Of a stretch of 64,000 nt of DNA, positions 1-8,192 are shown one piece after another. The notes under the pieces are model-generated. The model saw only the letters and a list, made by a program, of their open reading frames with translations, did no database searches and was not told the DNA's origin. The DNA comes from Roseiarcus sp963774195 (lineage in GTDB: Bacteria; Pseudomonadota; Alphaproteobacteria; Rhizobiales; Beijerinckiaceae). Where the stretch lies: the NCBI GenBank assembly GCA_963774195.1, contig CAVZDY010000001.1, positions 992,001 through 1,056,000 of the forward strand. The letters run 5' to 3'. A program made the translations under genes and the position numbers. Within the stretch, counting starts at the first letter, position 1; each line of letters begins with the position of its first letter.

Positions 1-123
1 GCCGACCGCATCATCGTGTTGCACAACGGACGCCTTGCCGCCGACGGCGAGCCCGCGACGGTGATCGCCTCGCCGATCGTGCAGGAGGCCTATCTCGGCG
101 TCGCGAAGGGAGCCGCGAAATGA
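1..123 (+). CDS. livG: ABC transporter ATP-binding protein, LivG-like (3' end only)
   Basis: Only the last 40 residues are present, because the gene enters from the left edge. The visible end (ADRIIVLHNGRLAADGEP, then a YLG motif) is the usual C-terminus of the LivG subfamily of high-affinity branched-chain amino acid ATPases: the H-loop has passed and the 'V-hNGR-hA-G' strand is followed by the short LivG tail. The TGA stop overlaps the ATG of the next gene (ATGA), so it is translationally coupled to livF. Substrate specificity cannot be read from this fragment. Family assignment is supported by the following livF-livH-livM order. Confidence 0.85.
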   Translation, partial: ADRIIVLHNGRLAADGEPATVIASPIVQEAYLGVAKGAAK

Positions 124-842
124 GCGTGCGCCTCTCGCTCTCCGGCGTCCACACCCACATCGGGCGCTATCACATCCTGCACGGCGTCGATTTCGATGCG
201 CCAGAGGGCGCAACGACAATGCTGCTCGGGCGCAACGGCGCCGGCAAGACGACGACCTTGCGCACCGTCATGGGTCTCTGGCGCGCCTCGAGCGGCGAAA
301 TCACGCTCGGCTCGACGCCGATCGCCGCTTTAGCGCCGAGCGCGGTGGCGCGCGCCGGCGTCGCTTACGTGCCGGAGACGATGTCGATCTTCGCCGACCT
401 CACCGTGCGCGAGAACCTCGTGCTGGCGGCGCGCGAGGGGCCACTCGACGACGCGCGCCTGCAATGGATCTTCGGCTTCTTCCCGGCACTCAAGAAGTTC
501 TGGCTGTCGCGCGCCGGCTCGCTCTCCGGCGGACAGAAGCAGATGGTGGCGATCGCCCGCGCCATCATCGAGCCGCGCCGCCTGCTGCTGATCGACGAAC
601 CGACCAAGGGCCTCGCGCCGGCGATCATCGGCGGCCTGATCGACTGCCTCAAGGAGATCAAGCGCACCGGCGTCACCATTCTGATGGTCGAGCAGAATTT
701 CCGCGTCGCGCGCGAGGTCGGCGATCTCGTTCGCGTGATGGACAACGGCCGCATCGTCCATGCCGGCGCGATGGCGGAACTCGCCGAAGATACGGCGCTG
801 CAAAACCGCCTGCTCGGCCTCTCCCTGGATTCGCACCAATGA
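120..842 (+). CDS. livF: ABC transporter ATP-binding protein, LivF family
   Basis: 240-residue cytoplasmic ATPase that would power uptake with LivG. Walker A is GRNGAGKTT (about residues 38-46), the signature is LSGGQKQMVAIARA (about 138-151), Walker B is LLLIDEPTKGLAP, and the H-loop region is VEQNF. These are diagnostic of LivF, which carries 'EPTKGLAP' and 'VEQN' and lacks the extended LivG tail. Its start overlaps the livG stop and its TGA overlaps the livH ATG. The operon belongs to the hydrophobic/branched-chain amino acid family, which also includes urea and amide transporters. No substrate-binding protein is in view, so the ligand is open. Confidence 0.93.
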   Translation: MSVRLSLSGVHTHIGRYHILHGVDFDAPEGATTMLLGRNGAGKTTTLRTVMGLWRASSGEITLGSTPIAALAPSAVARAGVAYVPETMSIFADLTVRENLVLAAREGPLDDARLQWIFGFFPALKKFWLSRAGSLSGGQKQMVAIARAIIEPRRLLLIDEPTKGLAPAIIGGLIDCLKEIKRTGVTILMVEQNFRVAREVGDLVRVMDNGRIVHAGAMAELAEDTALQNRLLGLSLDSHQ

Positions 843-1849
843 CCGCGCTCGACGCCGGGGCAGCGCTGCCGCGCCCTCGAACCGACTTCACCCCCGCGCT
901 GACGCCGCTGATCGTCGCCGCGATCGCCTTTCCCTTCGTCGGCTCGCTCTCGACCTTCGTGACGCTGACCGCCGCCGGCCTCGCAATGGGCATGATGATC
1001 TTCATCATGGCCTCCGGCCTGACGCTGACCTTCGGCATGATGGACGTGCTGAACTTCGGCCACGGCGCCTTCATCGCCCTTGGCGCCTATGTGGCGACGC
1101 TGGTGCTGCTGCCCCTCATCGGCTGGTCGCAATCGACTTCGCTCGCCGTCAATCTTGGCGTGCTGGCGCTCGCGCTGGCGGCGGCGACGATCGCCTGCGG
1201 CCTCTTCGGCTATGTCTTCGAGCGCCTGCTCGTCGCGCCCGTCTACGGCCAGCATCTCAAGCAAATCCTGGTGACGATCGGCGGCTCGATCGTCGTCGAG
1301 CAATTGCTCTATGCGCTGTTCGGGCCGGACCAGATTCCGCTCTCGACGCCTGCCGCGCTGAGCGGTTCGTTTCTGCTCGGCGATGCGACGGTCGAGAAAT
1401 TTCGCGTCTTTGCCGCGCTGATCGGCCTCGTTGTGTTCGTCGGGCAGTTGCTCGTGCTCAATCGCACCAAGATCGGCCTGCTGATTCGCGCCGGCGTGCA
1501 GGACCGCGAGATGGTCGAGGCGCTGGGCTATCGCATCGACCGTCTGTTCATCGGCGTCTTCATGGCGGGCTCGGCTTTGGCGGGGCTCGGCGGCGTCCTC
1601 TGGGCGCTCTATCGCGGCCAAGTGCATGCCTCGATGGGCGGCGAATTGCTCGTGCTGGTGTTCATCGTCGTCATCATCGGCGGGCTCGGTTCGGTCGGCG
1701 GCTGCTTTACCGGCGCGATCCTGGTCGCGCTCATCGCCAATTACGCCGGCTTCCTCGCGCCCAAGCTCGCGCTCGTCTCCAACATCTTGCTGATGGTCGT
1801 CGTGCTCTTGTGGCGACCGCGCGGCCTCTATCCGGTGGGCGGACGATGA
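839..1849 (+). CDS. livH: ABC transporter permease, LivH family
   Basis: 336-residue inner-membrane permease with about eight hydrophobic segments. The start at 839 overlaps the livF stop (ATGA). Family landmarks are LTLTFGMMDVLNFGHGAF near residue 60 (the LivH 'G-mdvlNfaHG' motif) and the EAA-like loop EALGYRIDRLFIGVFMAGSAL, followed by GGLGSVGGCFTGA. It pairs with LivM to form the translocation channel. The stop overlaps the ATG of livM, so the whole set is one coupled operon. Confidence 0.92.
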   Translation: MTALDAGAALPRPRTDFTPALTPLIVAAIAFPFVGSLSTFVTLTAAGLAMGMMIFIMASGLTLTFGMMDVLNFGHGAFIALGAYVATLVLLPLIGWSQSTSLAVNLGVLALALAAATIACGLFGYVFERLLVAPVYGQHLKQILVTIGGSIVVEQLLYALFGPDQIPLSTPAALSGSFLLGDATVEKFRVFAALIGLVVFVGQLLVLNRTKIGLLIRAGVQDREMVEALGYRIDRLFIGVFMAGSALAGLGGVLWALYRGQVHASMGGELLVLVFIVVIIGGLGSVGGCFTGAILVALIANYAGFLAPKLALVSNILLMVVVLLWRPRGLYPVGGR

Positions 1850-2917
1850 TGATCCTTTCCGGCGACGCGCCGCGCGGCCTTGCGCTGCGGATCGTGCTGA
1901 TCGCGGTGACGGCGGCGCTCGCGCTGGCGCCGTTTCTGTTCCCCGGCGCCAAGGCGCTCAACGTGGCGGAGAAGATTCTGCGTCTACACGCTGCTCGCCG
2001 CCTCCTACGATCTCTTGCTCGGCTATGCCGGCATCGTCTCCTTCGCGCATGTGATGTTCTTCGGCGTCGGCTCGTATGGCGTGGCGCTGGCGCTCTACGG
2101 GCTCGGCCCGGGGTGGGGCGTCATCGCGCTCGGAACCGTCGCCGGGCTCGTCGTCGCGCTGGCGCTGGCGCTGGCGATCGGCCTCTTTTCGCTGCGTGTG
2201 CAGTCGATCTTCTTCGCCATGGTCACGCTCGCCGTCGCCTACGCTTTCAACGTGCTGGCCTCGCAGCTTTCCGATGTCACCGGCGGCGAGGACGGGCGCT
2301 CGTTTCAGGTTCCCGAGGCGCTGCGGCCCGGCTTCAGGCTCTTCCACGGCGACATCTTCGGCTTGCCGATCAGCGGGCGCGTGCTGAGCTACTATTTCGT
2401 CTTCGCCTGCTGCGTCGTGCTGTTCCTCGCGCTGCTGCGCGTCGTCAATTCGCCGTTCGGCCGCGTCCTCCAGGCGATCCGCGAGAACCCGTTCCGCGCG
2501 GAAGCCTTGGGTTATCGCATCGTGTTCCATCGCACGCTGGCGACCTGCATCTCGGCGGCCGGCGCCGCGCTCGCCGGCGCGCTCAATGCGATCTGGCTGC
2601 ACTACATCGGGCCGGACACCGCCTTGAGCTTCTCGATCCAGATCGACGTGCTGGTCATCGTCGTGCTCGGCGGCATGGGCTCGCTCTACGGCGCCGTCGC
2701 GGGGGCGGCGCTGTTCGTCATCGCGGAGAACTACCTCCAGGCGCTGATGGGCCACGCCTCGTCGGCGGCCGCCGATCTCGGCCTGCCGCTGCTGCCGGGA
2801 CTGCTCCACCCCGACCGCTGGCTCCTGTGGCTCGGCCTGATGTTCATCCTCGTGGTCTATTTCGCCCCGACGGGGATCGTCGGCAAGCTGCGCGCGAAGG
2901 GCGACGCCGAGGCGTGA
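1846..2917 (+). CDS. livM: ABC transporter permease, LivM family (apparent +1 frameshift near 1975-1981)
   Basis: The gene starts at 1846 (MMILSGDAPRG, overlapping the livH stop) and reads in frame through 'LNVAEKI' to about 1978. It then continues one base out of phase as 'VYTLLAASYDLLLGYAG' to the stop at 2917. Joined, it gives a normal LivM of about 355 residues, with the family motif LLLGYAGIVSFAHVMFF, the loop EALGYRIVFHRTLAT and the terminal VVLGGMGSLYGAVAGA. Removing one base in gaagattctgcg (1971-1982) restores the frame. The rest is undamaged, so a sequence error is at least as likely as a dead gene. The break lies on a GATTC (GANTC) site. Confidence 0.85.
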
Positions 2918-3001
2918 AATCCGGCTTGCCATAGCGCCCGCCTCTTCCCACATCCGCCTCCGACCGGCGCTTCCAGCGCGCGGGGAAGACGGAGGACGCA
3001 G

Positions 3002-3643
3002 ATGAAGATCGGCATCATCGGATCCGGCGTTGTCGCTCAGACCCTGGGCGAGGGCTTCCTGAAGCACGGACACGAGGTCGCGCTCGGCACGCGCGACATG
3101 GGCAAGCTCGCCGATTGGCGGAGCAAAAACCCCGGCGCCCGCGTGATGAATTTTCCCCAGGTGGCCGCCTTCGGCGACGTGATCGTGCTCGCCGTCGCCG
3201 GCTCGGCGGCGCTCGATGCGCTCAAGCTGATCGGCGCCCAGGCGCTCAAGGGCAAGACGGTGATCGACGCGACCAACCCGGTCGGCGGCGGGCCGCCCGT
3301 CAACGGCGTCCTCACCTTCTTCACCACCATGACCGATTCGCTGATGGAGCGCCTCCAGAAGGCCTATCCGGGCTCGCATTTCGTCAAAGCCTTCAATTCC
3401 GTCGGGGCAGGGCAGATGGTCGATCCGCAATTTGCCGGGGGAAAGCCGACCATGTTCATCTGCGGCGCCGATCAGGGCGCCAAGCGAACGACGACGCGGC
3501 TCCTCGTCGAATTCGGTTGGGACGTCGAGGATATGGGCCCCGTCGAGGCGGCGCGCGCCATCGAGCCGTTGTGCATGCTCTGGTGCATTCCCGGCGTCGC
3601 CCGCAACGACTGGTCGCCGCATGCCTTCAAGATGCTGCACTGA
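3002..3643 (+). CDS. NAD(P)-binding reductase, F420-dependent NADP oxidoreductase-like
   Basis: 213 residues with an N-terminal Rossmann fold: MKIGIIGSGVVAQTLGEGF is a GxGxxA-type dinucleotide loop, and TRD after the second strand fits NADP binding. VIDATNPVGGG and FVKAFNSVGA are hallmarks of the COG2085 family (pfam F420_oxidored). Members are often soluble NADP-dependent reductases of unknown substrate, even where F420 is absent. It stands alone 84 bp after livM with the ribosome site gaagacggaggacgcag. A distant paralogue lies at 8193-8801. The physiological substrate cannot be inferred. Confidence 0.8.
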   Translation: MKIGIIGSGVVAQTLGEGFLKHGHEVALGTRDMGKLADWRSKNPGARVMNFPQVAAFGDVIVLAVAGSAALDALKLIGAQALKGKTVIDATNPVGGGPPVNGVLTFFTTMTDSLMERLQKAYPGSHFVKAFNSVGAGQMVDPQFAGGKPTMFICGADQGAKRTTTRLLVEFGWDVEDMGPVEAARAIEPLCMLWCIPGVARNDWSPHAFKMLH

Positions 3644-3699
3644 CGCGGCTACGCGTCTTGTTCTTAGAGCGCTTTGCATTTTGCTTGAGGCAGCGCTGT

Positions 3700-3790
3700 T
3701 GTCACCCCCGCGCAAGCGGGGGTCCAGATAACCGCCGCAAGCCTTCGCCCTTTGCTCCCTGGATGCCCGCTTTCGCGGGCATGACACAGG
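3700..3790. repeat. Dispersed intergenic palindromic repeat
   Basis: Two hairpins about 40 bp apart: cccccgc-gcaa-gcggggg at 3705-3722 and atgcccgc-ttt-cgcgggcat at 3763-3782. Nearly the same arrangement recurs at 35025-35150 and, more degenerate, at 21890-22100. Outer sequence agagcgctttgc (3666) and its near-complement near 3844-3856 flank the unit on the left side of the insertion sequence. Translation of such units gives the 'PRKRAS...RGGD' peptides often mis-called as protein. It lies downstream of the 3002-3643 gene, where it could also end transcription. Confidence 0.8.
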
Positions 3791-3857
3791 GCGCCGCCTG
3801 GGAGATCCCATGAGGGGTCGGTGCGCTGCCGCTTCGACCAAAAAGCGAAACGCTCTA

Positions 3858-4918
3858 GAGCACTGCCCGGCTAAGATGGGGCATATCCGGCGTCGGTGAA
3901 GTAGTTTTGGCAGGCCTGTGGGGTGATCTGGTCGAGACAGAGGCCGATGCGATCCCAGAGAGCGGGAACGGTTCGCTCGGCCGCCTTGCGCAGGTGCGCC
4001 TTGAGCTGCGAGAACGCCATCTCGATGGGGTTCAGATCTGGCGAATAGGGCGGCAGCAAGCGCAGTTCGGCTCCGGCGTCGACGATCCGCTGGCGCACCC
4101 CGTCGACCTTGTGGGCGGGCAGGTTGTCCATCACCACAATGTCGCCAGGCTGCAAGGTTGGGACAAGGAAGGTCTCGACATAGACCAGAAAGGCGTCGCC
4201 GTTCATGGGGCCGTCCAGGACGAACGGCGCGATCAGGCTGTTATGGCGCAGGCCGGCGACGAAAGTGGTGGTCTTCCAGTGCCCCCAGGGCGCCTTGGCC
4301 AGCAGGCGCTCGCCGCGCGGGCATCGTCCCCGCAGCCGGACCATCTTGGTGGACGCCCCAGTTTCGTCGATAAACACCAGCTTGTCGGGATCCAGGCTGG
4401 CCTGAGCCGCCTTCCAGGCTTCACGCGCCTGGGCCACATCCGGCCGCTCCTGCTCGGCCGCGTGCAGAGTTTTTTTTATAACTGAGGTCGTACCGTTGGA
4501 CGAAGCGATCCACCGCGCTGGTCGAGGTCTTCAGGCCCAACTCGTCCTCAATCCGCTGGGCCAGTTCCGCCAAACTCAGGTCAGGCTCGGCCTTGATGAG
4601 CGCCAGCAGCCACGCTGCGTGCGGCTCCAGTGGCGAGCGGCTCTTGCCCGACCGCGCAGCCGGGGCTGTGCTGCCGGTCTCGTCCAATTGCTTCTTCCAG
4701 CGGATCGCCGACGACGCTCCGACCTTGAAACGGCGAGCCGCGCCGCGCCGTGAATTGCCCTCCGCGATCTCCGCCACAACCCGCTTGCGATACTCCTCCG
4801 AATACGGCCGTCCGACCATGAGCCCCTCCCGAATCAGAGGCTCAATCGACTCACATCCGCACACGTTCGGGAATCCGCCCGCTCATCACATTCGATTCAT
4901 CACAGCCGGGCAGTGCTC
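3858..4918 (-). mobile_element. IS630-family insertion sequence, 1061 bp, complete ends
   Basis: Ends are perfect inverted repeats gagcactgcccggct (3858-3872 and the complement 4904-4918). Both ends are flanked by TA (3856-3857 and 4919-4920), the target duplication expected for IS630/Tc1-like elements. The symmetry extends to ctag on both sides. The transposase fills the element on the minus strand and its stop codon lies in the left repeat. The empty site would read agcgaaacgctc-TA-ggagatccc, so the element landed at the edge of an intergenic palindromic repeat. Perfect ends suggest a recent insertion. Confidence 0.92.
3871..4819 (-). CDS. IS630-family transposase (two frames joined at an A8 run)
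   Basis: The N-terminal part starts at 4819 (MVGRPYSEEYRKRVV, ribosome site gggagggg) and holds the helix-turn-helix domain to LSYKK. The C-terminal part carries the DDE catalytic core: FIDETGASTKM (first Asp), VVMDNLPAHK (second Asp) and LPPYSPDLNPIEMAFSQLK (Glu). The two frames meet at eight A residues (complement of 4470-4477). With seven A the product would read on as YKKTLHAAEQERPDV, the family consensus. So either the enzyme needs frameshifting at the run, as in some IS630 relatives, or the run has one A too many. Confidence 0.88.
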
Positions 4919-4921
4919 TAG

Positions 4922-5514
4922 GAGATCCCTCCTCTTCGCGCACGCGCGCGAAGAGGAGGCGCCGCCCGTCAATCACCGAGCCGACGCCTCCGGCCTCAGC
5001 CAAGCCGGCATAGGCGCCCCAGGGACGTGGCGCCCCGCCGCGCCGGCTCGAAATCTGTTCGAAACAAGGGTGTCGCCCCTCGCGTCGGCATGATTCGACG
5101 CCCGCGGCCGCTCAAACGCCCCTCCACAACCTTTGCGCGAACTTTCGGGCCATGAAAGCGACATGATGTCGCCGAAATGCAACATCGTAGTTAACCGATT
5201 GATTTCGTGACGCATTGTCTCGCCGGTCGACGCTTTTCCGACCGCCGGGCCGCCGTTTGGCCGCGAAATCGTCAAGCGCAACCTTGACGTGTATAATCCG
5301 CAGCGGTACCCGTTTTACGCTAGCGTTACGGGCCGGTTAAGGGCAGCGGCGGGCGGGAAGCGACATGATGAAAAGGGTGAACAGATCCTTGCCTTCGGCG
5401 TCGTCTCGCTCATGCGGGTCGGATTCGTTTTGCCGACGCGTCCCCCTGCTCACAACCAGCGACGGGTCTCGCCCGGCCAGCGCCAACCAAAAAATTTTTG
5501 ACAGGGGATTGATC
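4922..5514. other. Gene-free stretch with one strong hairpin
   Basis: 593 bp between the insertion sequence and the Asn/Ser-rich protein gene, with no convincing coding sequence. It holds a perfect 13-bp stem at 4928-4940/4947-4959 with a 6-base loop and no T-tract. It also has a 10-bp palindrome acgctagcgt inside an imperfect cccgt...acggg inverted repeat (about 5309-5332). A TTGACG and a TATAAT lie too close together (about 5284-5295) to be one promoter. Promoter and leader of the following gene must lie here. Confidence 0.6.
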
Positions 5515-6408
5515 ATGAAACGAACGACCTCGGCGGCGCTAGGCGGCCTTCTTGCGCTCGCCGCGCTTGCGTTCTGCGCGGCGCCGGCGTCGGCGCAATC
5601 AGCGTCCGACTCGAACTCCGGCGCCTTGTCGGGCTCGAACTCGAACTCGAATTCGAACGCCAACCTGCACAATTCGAACCGGAACACGAACAACAACACG
5701 AACACGTCGCGGTCGAACGCCGTCTCGGGCTCGAACTCGAATGCGGGCGCCAACTCGAACCAGCATCAGGCGCAGGGTCAATCCGTCAACTACAACGTGG
5801 CGACGGATCCGGCCAACCAGACGATCAACAACGTGCCGAACATCTACGCGCCGGCCCTGGCGGCGGCCGGATCCGAGGTCTGTCTCGGATCGATCTCAGC
5901 GGGAGGCGCGGCGGCCGGCTTCGGCCTGTCGGTCGGCGGCACCATCGTCGATCAGGAATGCCAATTGCGCATGAACGCGCGGACGCTGGCGACTCTCGGC
6001 TACGCTGTCGCCGCGCGCGAGGAAATGTGCATCGACCCGCAGGTGCGCGCCGCCATGTTCGCCGCTGGCACGCCGTGCTCGGCGGATTACGGACCGCCGA
6101 TTGTCGCGCGCGCCGAGGTCAACGCGCCTCCGCTGACCAACGTCTCCGTCGTGTCCGCGGTTCCCGCCGCTGCGCCGGCGCCCGGTGCGCCGCCGCACGG
6201 GCCGTCCGCGCCCGGTTGCCGCTGGCAATATCAGCTTCTCGGCGGCTGGTACGAGACCTGCCCGACCAGAGGCCAGGCGGTCTACGCCGCGGCCGAAACT
6301 CCCCCGACCGACGCTGCGGCCCCGGCTGAGCCGGACCCCACCGTTTCGGCCTCGGGCTGTCGGAGAGGATACCAACTGCTCGGCGGCTGGTACGACGAGT
6401 GTAAATAA
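5515..6408 (+). CDS. Secreted Asn/Ser-rich protein with two GC-YQLLGGWY-C repeats
   Basis: 297 residues, product unknown. A Sec signal peptide ends at ASAQ (about residue 26). Residues 27-95 are almost only Ser, Asn, Thr and Gly, built from tcgaac-type codon repeats. A Cys-containing middle section (SEVCLGSISAGG, VDQECQLRMNARTLATLGY, REEMCIDPQVRAAMFAAGTPC) looks like a folded domain. The C-terminal part has two copies of a motif, GCRWQYQLLGGWYETC (about 239-254) and GCRRGYQLLGGWYDEC (about 281-296), separated by a Pro/Ala linker. The start at 5515 is chosen for the signal peptide and the aggggatt ribosome site. An extracellular or surface role is inferred. The six or more Cys probably form disulphides. 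Confidence 0.75.
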   Translation: MKRTTSAALGGLLALAALAFCAAPASAQSASDSNSGALSGSNSNSNSNANLHNSNRNTNNNTNTSRSNAVSGSNSNAGANSNQHQAQGQSVNYNVATDPANQTINNVPNIYAPALAAAGSEVCLGSISAGGAAAGFGLSVGGTIVDQECQLRMNARTLATLGYAVAAREEMCIDPQVRAAMFAAGTPCSADYGPPIVARAEVNAPPLTNVSVVSAVPAAAPAPGAPPHGPSAPGCRWQYQLLGGWYETCPTRGQAVYAAAETPPTDAAAPAEPDPTVSASGCRRGYQLLGGWYDECK

Positions 6409-6500
6409 AATGGGGGGCTACAAAAGGTACGCAGCGTTCAATCAACGTAACTCACGAGTTCGTAGCGTTTAGTGCCAACCAACCTAGAATGGAGTGAATG

Positions 6501-6968
6501 ATGAAGAAGACAATTCTGATTACGACCGCTTTGTCGGCGGTCCTTCTCTACGCGACCGGCGCCAGCGCGCAGACCGTCAACATCGGCGGTGGCATCAGCG
6601 GCAGCTGGTCGACGTCTCACGGCGGCAGCGGCGGCACCGCGACCACCACCGGCACCTCCTCTCACAACGGCACGACGAGCGGGAACGCGGGAGCCATCAC
6701 CCTCGGCGGTGGAACGACGACGACGACGTCCCACGCCGGCGGCGGCAACAACGGCGGCGGCGGCGGCGGTTCCACGACCACGGGAACGGTCGGCGGCGCT
6801 CTCACCGCATCGTCCGCTTCGGCGACCACCAACGGCCATGGGACCTCGACGGATACTTCGAGCGCCAGCGGTGGCGGTGGCGGCACGGCCGTCGGCATTA
6901 GCGGCGGCATCGGCGGCAACTACACGGAGACCACGCCGCCTGCTCCGCCTCCGCCGCCTGGTCCCTGA
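6501..6968 (+). CDS. Secreted Gly/Thr/Ser-rich low-complexity protein
   Basis: 155 residues. The N-terminus MKKTILITTALSAVLLYATGASAQ is a clear Sec signal. The mature part is made of Gly, Thr, Ser and Asn runs with recurrent 'GG-h' segments such as VNIGGGISGSW and VGISGGIGGNY at the two ends, and it finishes in a PPAPPPPPGP tail. Two ATGs stand in tandem (6498, 6501); the second has better spacing from GGAG at 6491. It follows the Asn/Ser-rich gene by 90 bp in the same direction and ends at a terminator, so the two may form a small unit for exported, disordered proteins. No family is recognised. Confidence 0.7.
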   Translation: MKKTILITTALSAVLLYATGASAQTVNIGGGISGSWSTSHGGSGGTATTTGTSSHNGTTSGNAGAITLGGGTTTTTSHAGGGNNGGGGGGSTTTGTVGGALTASSASATTNGHGTSTDTSSASGGGGGTAVGISGGIGGNYTETTPPAPPPPPGP

Positions 6969-7004
6969 TCACGGAACGCTTCCGCGTCGGAGTTTCGCCG
7001 TACA

Positions 7005-7034
7005 CAGCCTGGCCTCGCGGCCAGGCTGCTTTTG
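7005..7034 (+). terminator. Rho-independent terminator
   Basis: A 10-bp perfect stem cagcctggcc / ggccaggctg with loop tcgc is followed by cttttgctttg. It stands 36 bp after the stop of the Gly-rich secreted protein gene and ends that transcript. Confidence 0.85.
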
Positions 7035-7199
7035 CTTTGCGTGGCGAAACATCTCCGAGAAGTCCTAAAGACAGACTGGACCGCCGTTCACGGCTGGAGC
7101 CGGCGGTCATCACGTCGCGCCTCAGCGGAGCTGCACTGCTCGCATTCCTCCGGTCACGTCGTCGCCCGCGACTCGTTTGACTGCGCTCTCGATTCTGGT

Positions 7200-8171
7200 T
7201 CAGTTCGCCCCGCGAAGATCGAGCAGCACCTTTCCGCCGCGCTCGGCGTGAAGGACGGCTTCGCGCAGCGCAGGCAAAGGATAGGTCGCGGCGATTGGCG
7301 CGTGGATCGCGCCGGAAGCGACGAGGGGGATTGCTTCGCGCAACGCCGCAGGAATCTTCGGCTCGATGTCGGGATAGTTCATGAAAAAGCCCTTCACGAC
7401 GATGCGCTTGGCGACCAGGTCGAACGGATTGATCGTGACCGGCCCTCCGCCCATCCGGGCATAGACGACGAGGATTCCGTGCGCGCTGAGCGCGCCTGCG
7501 ATCACGGCGCTGCTCTTGCCCGCAACGCCGTCGACGGCGAGTCGCACGCGCCCATCGCCGATCGCCGCTCGGATCTGATCGAGCGCGCCCTCTTCATCCA
7601 CAACCACGAGATCGGCGCCGATAGCTTGCAACTCTGGGACAAGTTCCGGGCGACGCACGAGATTGATCGTCTTAAGACCCCGCGACTTGGCGATGGCGAT
7701 GAGCGACCTGCCGACGCCGGAGTTGGCCGCATTCTGAATGACCCAGTCGCCAGGTCTGAGATCGGGCGCTTCGTCGAGGAGGAGAGCCGCCGTCGGCGGG
7801 TTGATGCCGAGCATCGCCAGTTGTTGCGGGTCCGCGTCGGGGAGGCTGAACAAATCTGCCGCAGGCAAGACCAACCGTTCGCGCCAACTGAACGCATAGA
7901 GCGGGATGAGGACCCGATCGCCGACCTTGAGATGCTCGACGCCGCTTCCAACCGACAAGACACGACCGACGCCCTCGTTGCCGACGAAGCTGGGAAGCGA
8001 AGGTCGAACCAGAAACTGGCCCTCGATCAAATACAGGTCATTCATGTTCACCGGCGCGTACTCGACGCCGACCAACACTTCGCCGGCTGCCGGCCCCGTC
8101 GGCTCTGGCGCGTTGACCAGTTCGAGCACTTCGGATGGTTTGCCAAAGGCCTTGATCATCGCTCCACGCAT
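7200..8171 (-). CDS. MDR-superfamily zinc-independent oxidoreductase (enoyl reductase/quinone reductase-like)
   Basis: 323-residue cytoplasmic NADPH-dependent enzyme. The N-terminal GroES-like fold runs from residue 1 to about 110 (PVNMNDLYLIEGQF, FVGNEGVGRVLSVGSGV). The coenzyme domain carries NAANSGVGRSLIAIAKSRG (AxxGxG loop) around residue 150. Zinc-binding Cys residues are missing. The closest known type is the mitochondrial-like trans-2-enoyl-CoA reductase (MECR/Etr1) branch, where 'QNAANSxVG' is conserved, but quinone reductase activity is also possible. The ribosome site ggggaga precedes the ATG at 8171. It is co-oriented with the upstream reductase gene (gap 21 bp), so the two probably share a transcript. 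Confidence 0.82.
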   Translation of the reverse strand: MRGAMIKAFGKPSEVLELVNAPEPTGPAAGEVLVGVEYAPVNMNDLYLIEGQFLVRPSLPSFVGNEGVGRVLSVGSGVEHLKVGDRVLIPLYAFSWRERLVLPAADLFSLPDADPQQLAMLGINPPTAALLLDEAPDLRPGDWVIQNAANSGVGRSLIAIAKSRGLKTINLVRRPELVPELQAIGADLVVVDEEGALDQIRAAIGDGRVRLAVDGVAGKSSAVIAGALSAHGILVVYARMGGGPVTINPFDLVAKRIVVKGFFMNYPDIEPKIPAALREAIPLVASGAIHAPIAATYPLPALREAVLHAERGGKVLLDLRGAN

Positions 8172-8192
8172 CGGCGTCTCCCCTAAATCGAC

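Noticed and set aside
1846..2917. Programmed frameshifting in livM
   Set aside because: No slippery heptamer or downstream structure stands out, permeases of this family are not known to need it, and three other genes show the same single-base gain at GANTC sites.
1958..3841. 627-codon minus-strand frame including a 'PRKRAS...RGGD' peptide
   Set aside because: The peptide is the translation of the palindromic repeat at 3700-3790. The rest is antisense to livM and the reductase gene.
5284..5295. TTGACG and TATAAT as a promoter for the Asn/Ser-rich gene
   Set aside because: The two boxes are only about two bases apart, so they cannot be the -35 and -10 of one promoter. The TATAAT has no good -35 at the right distance.
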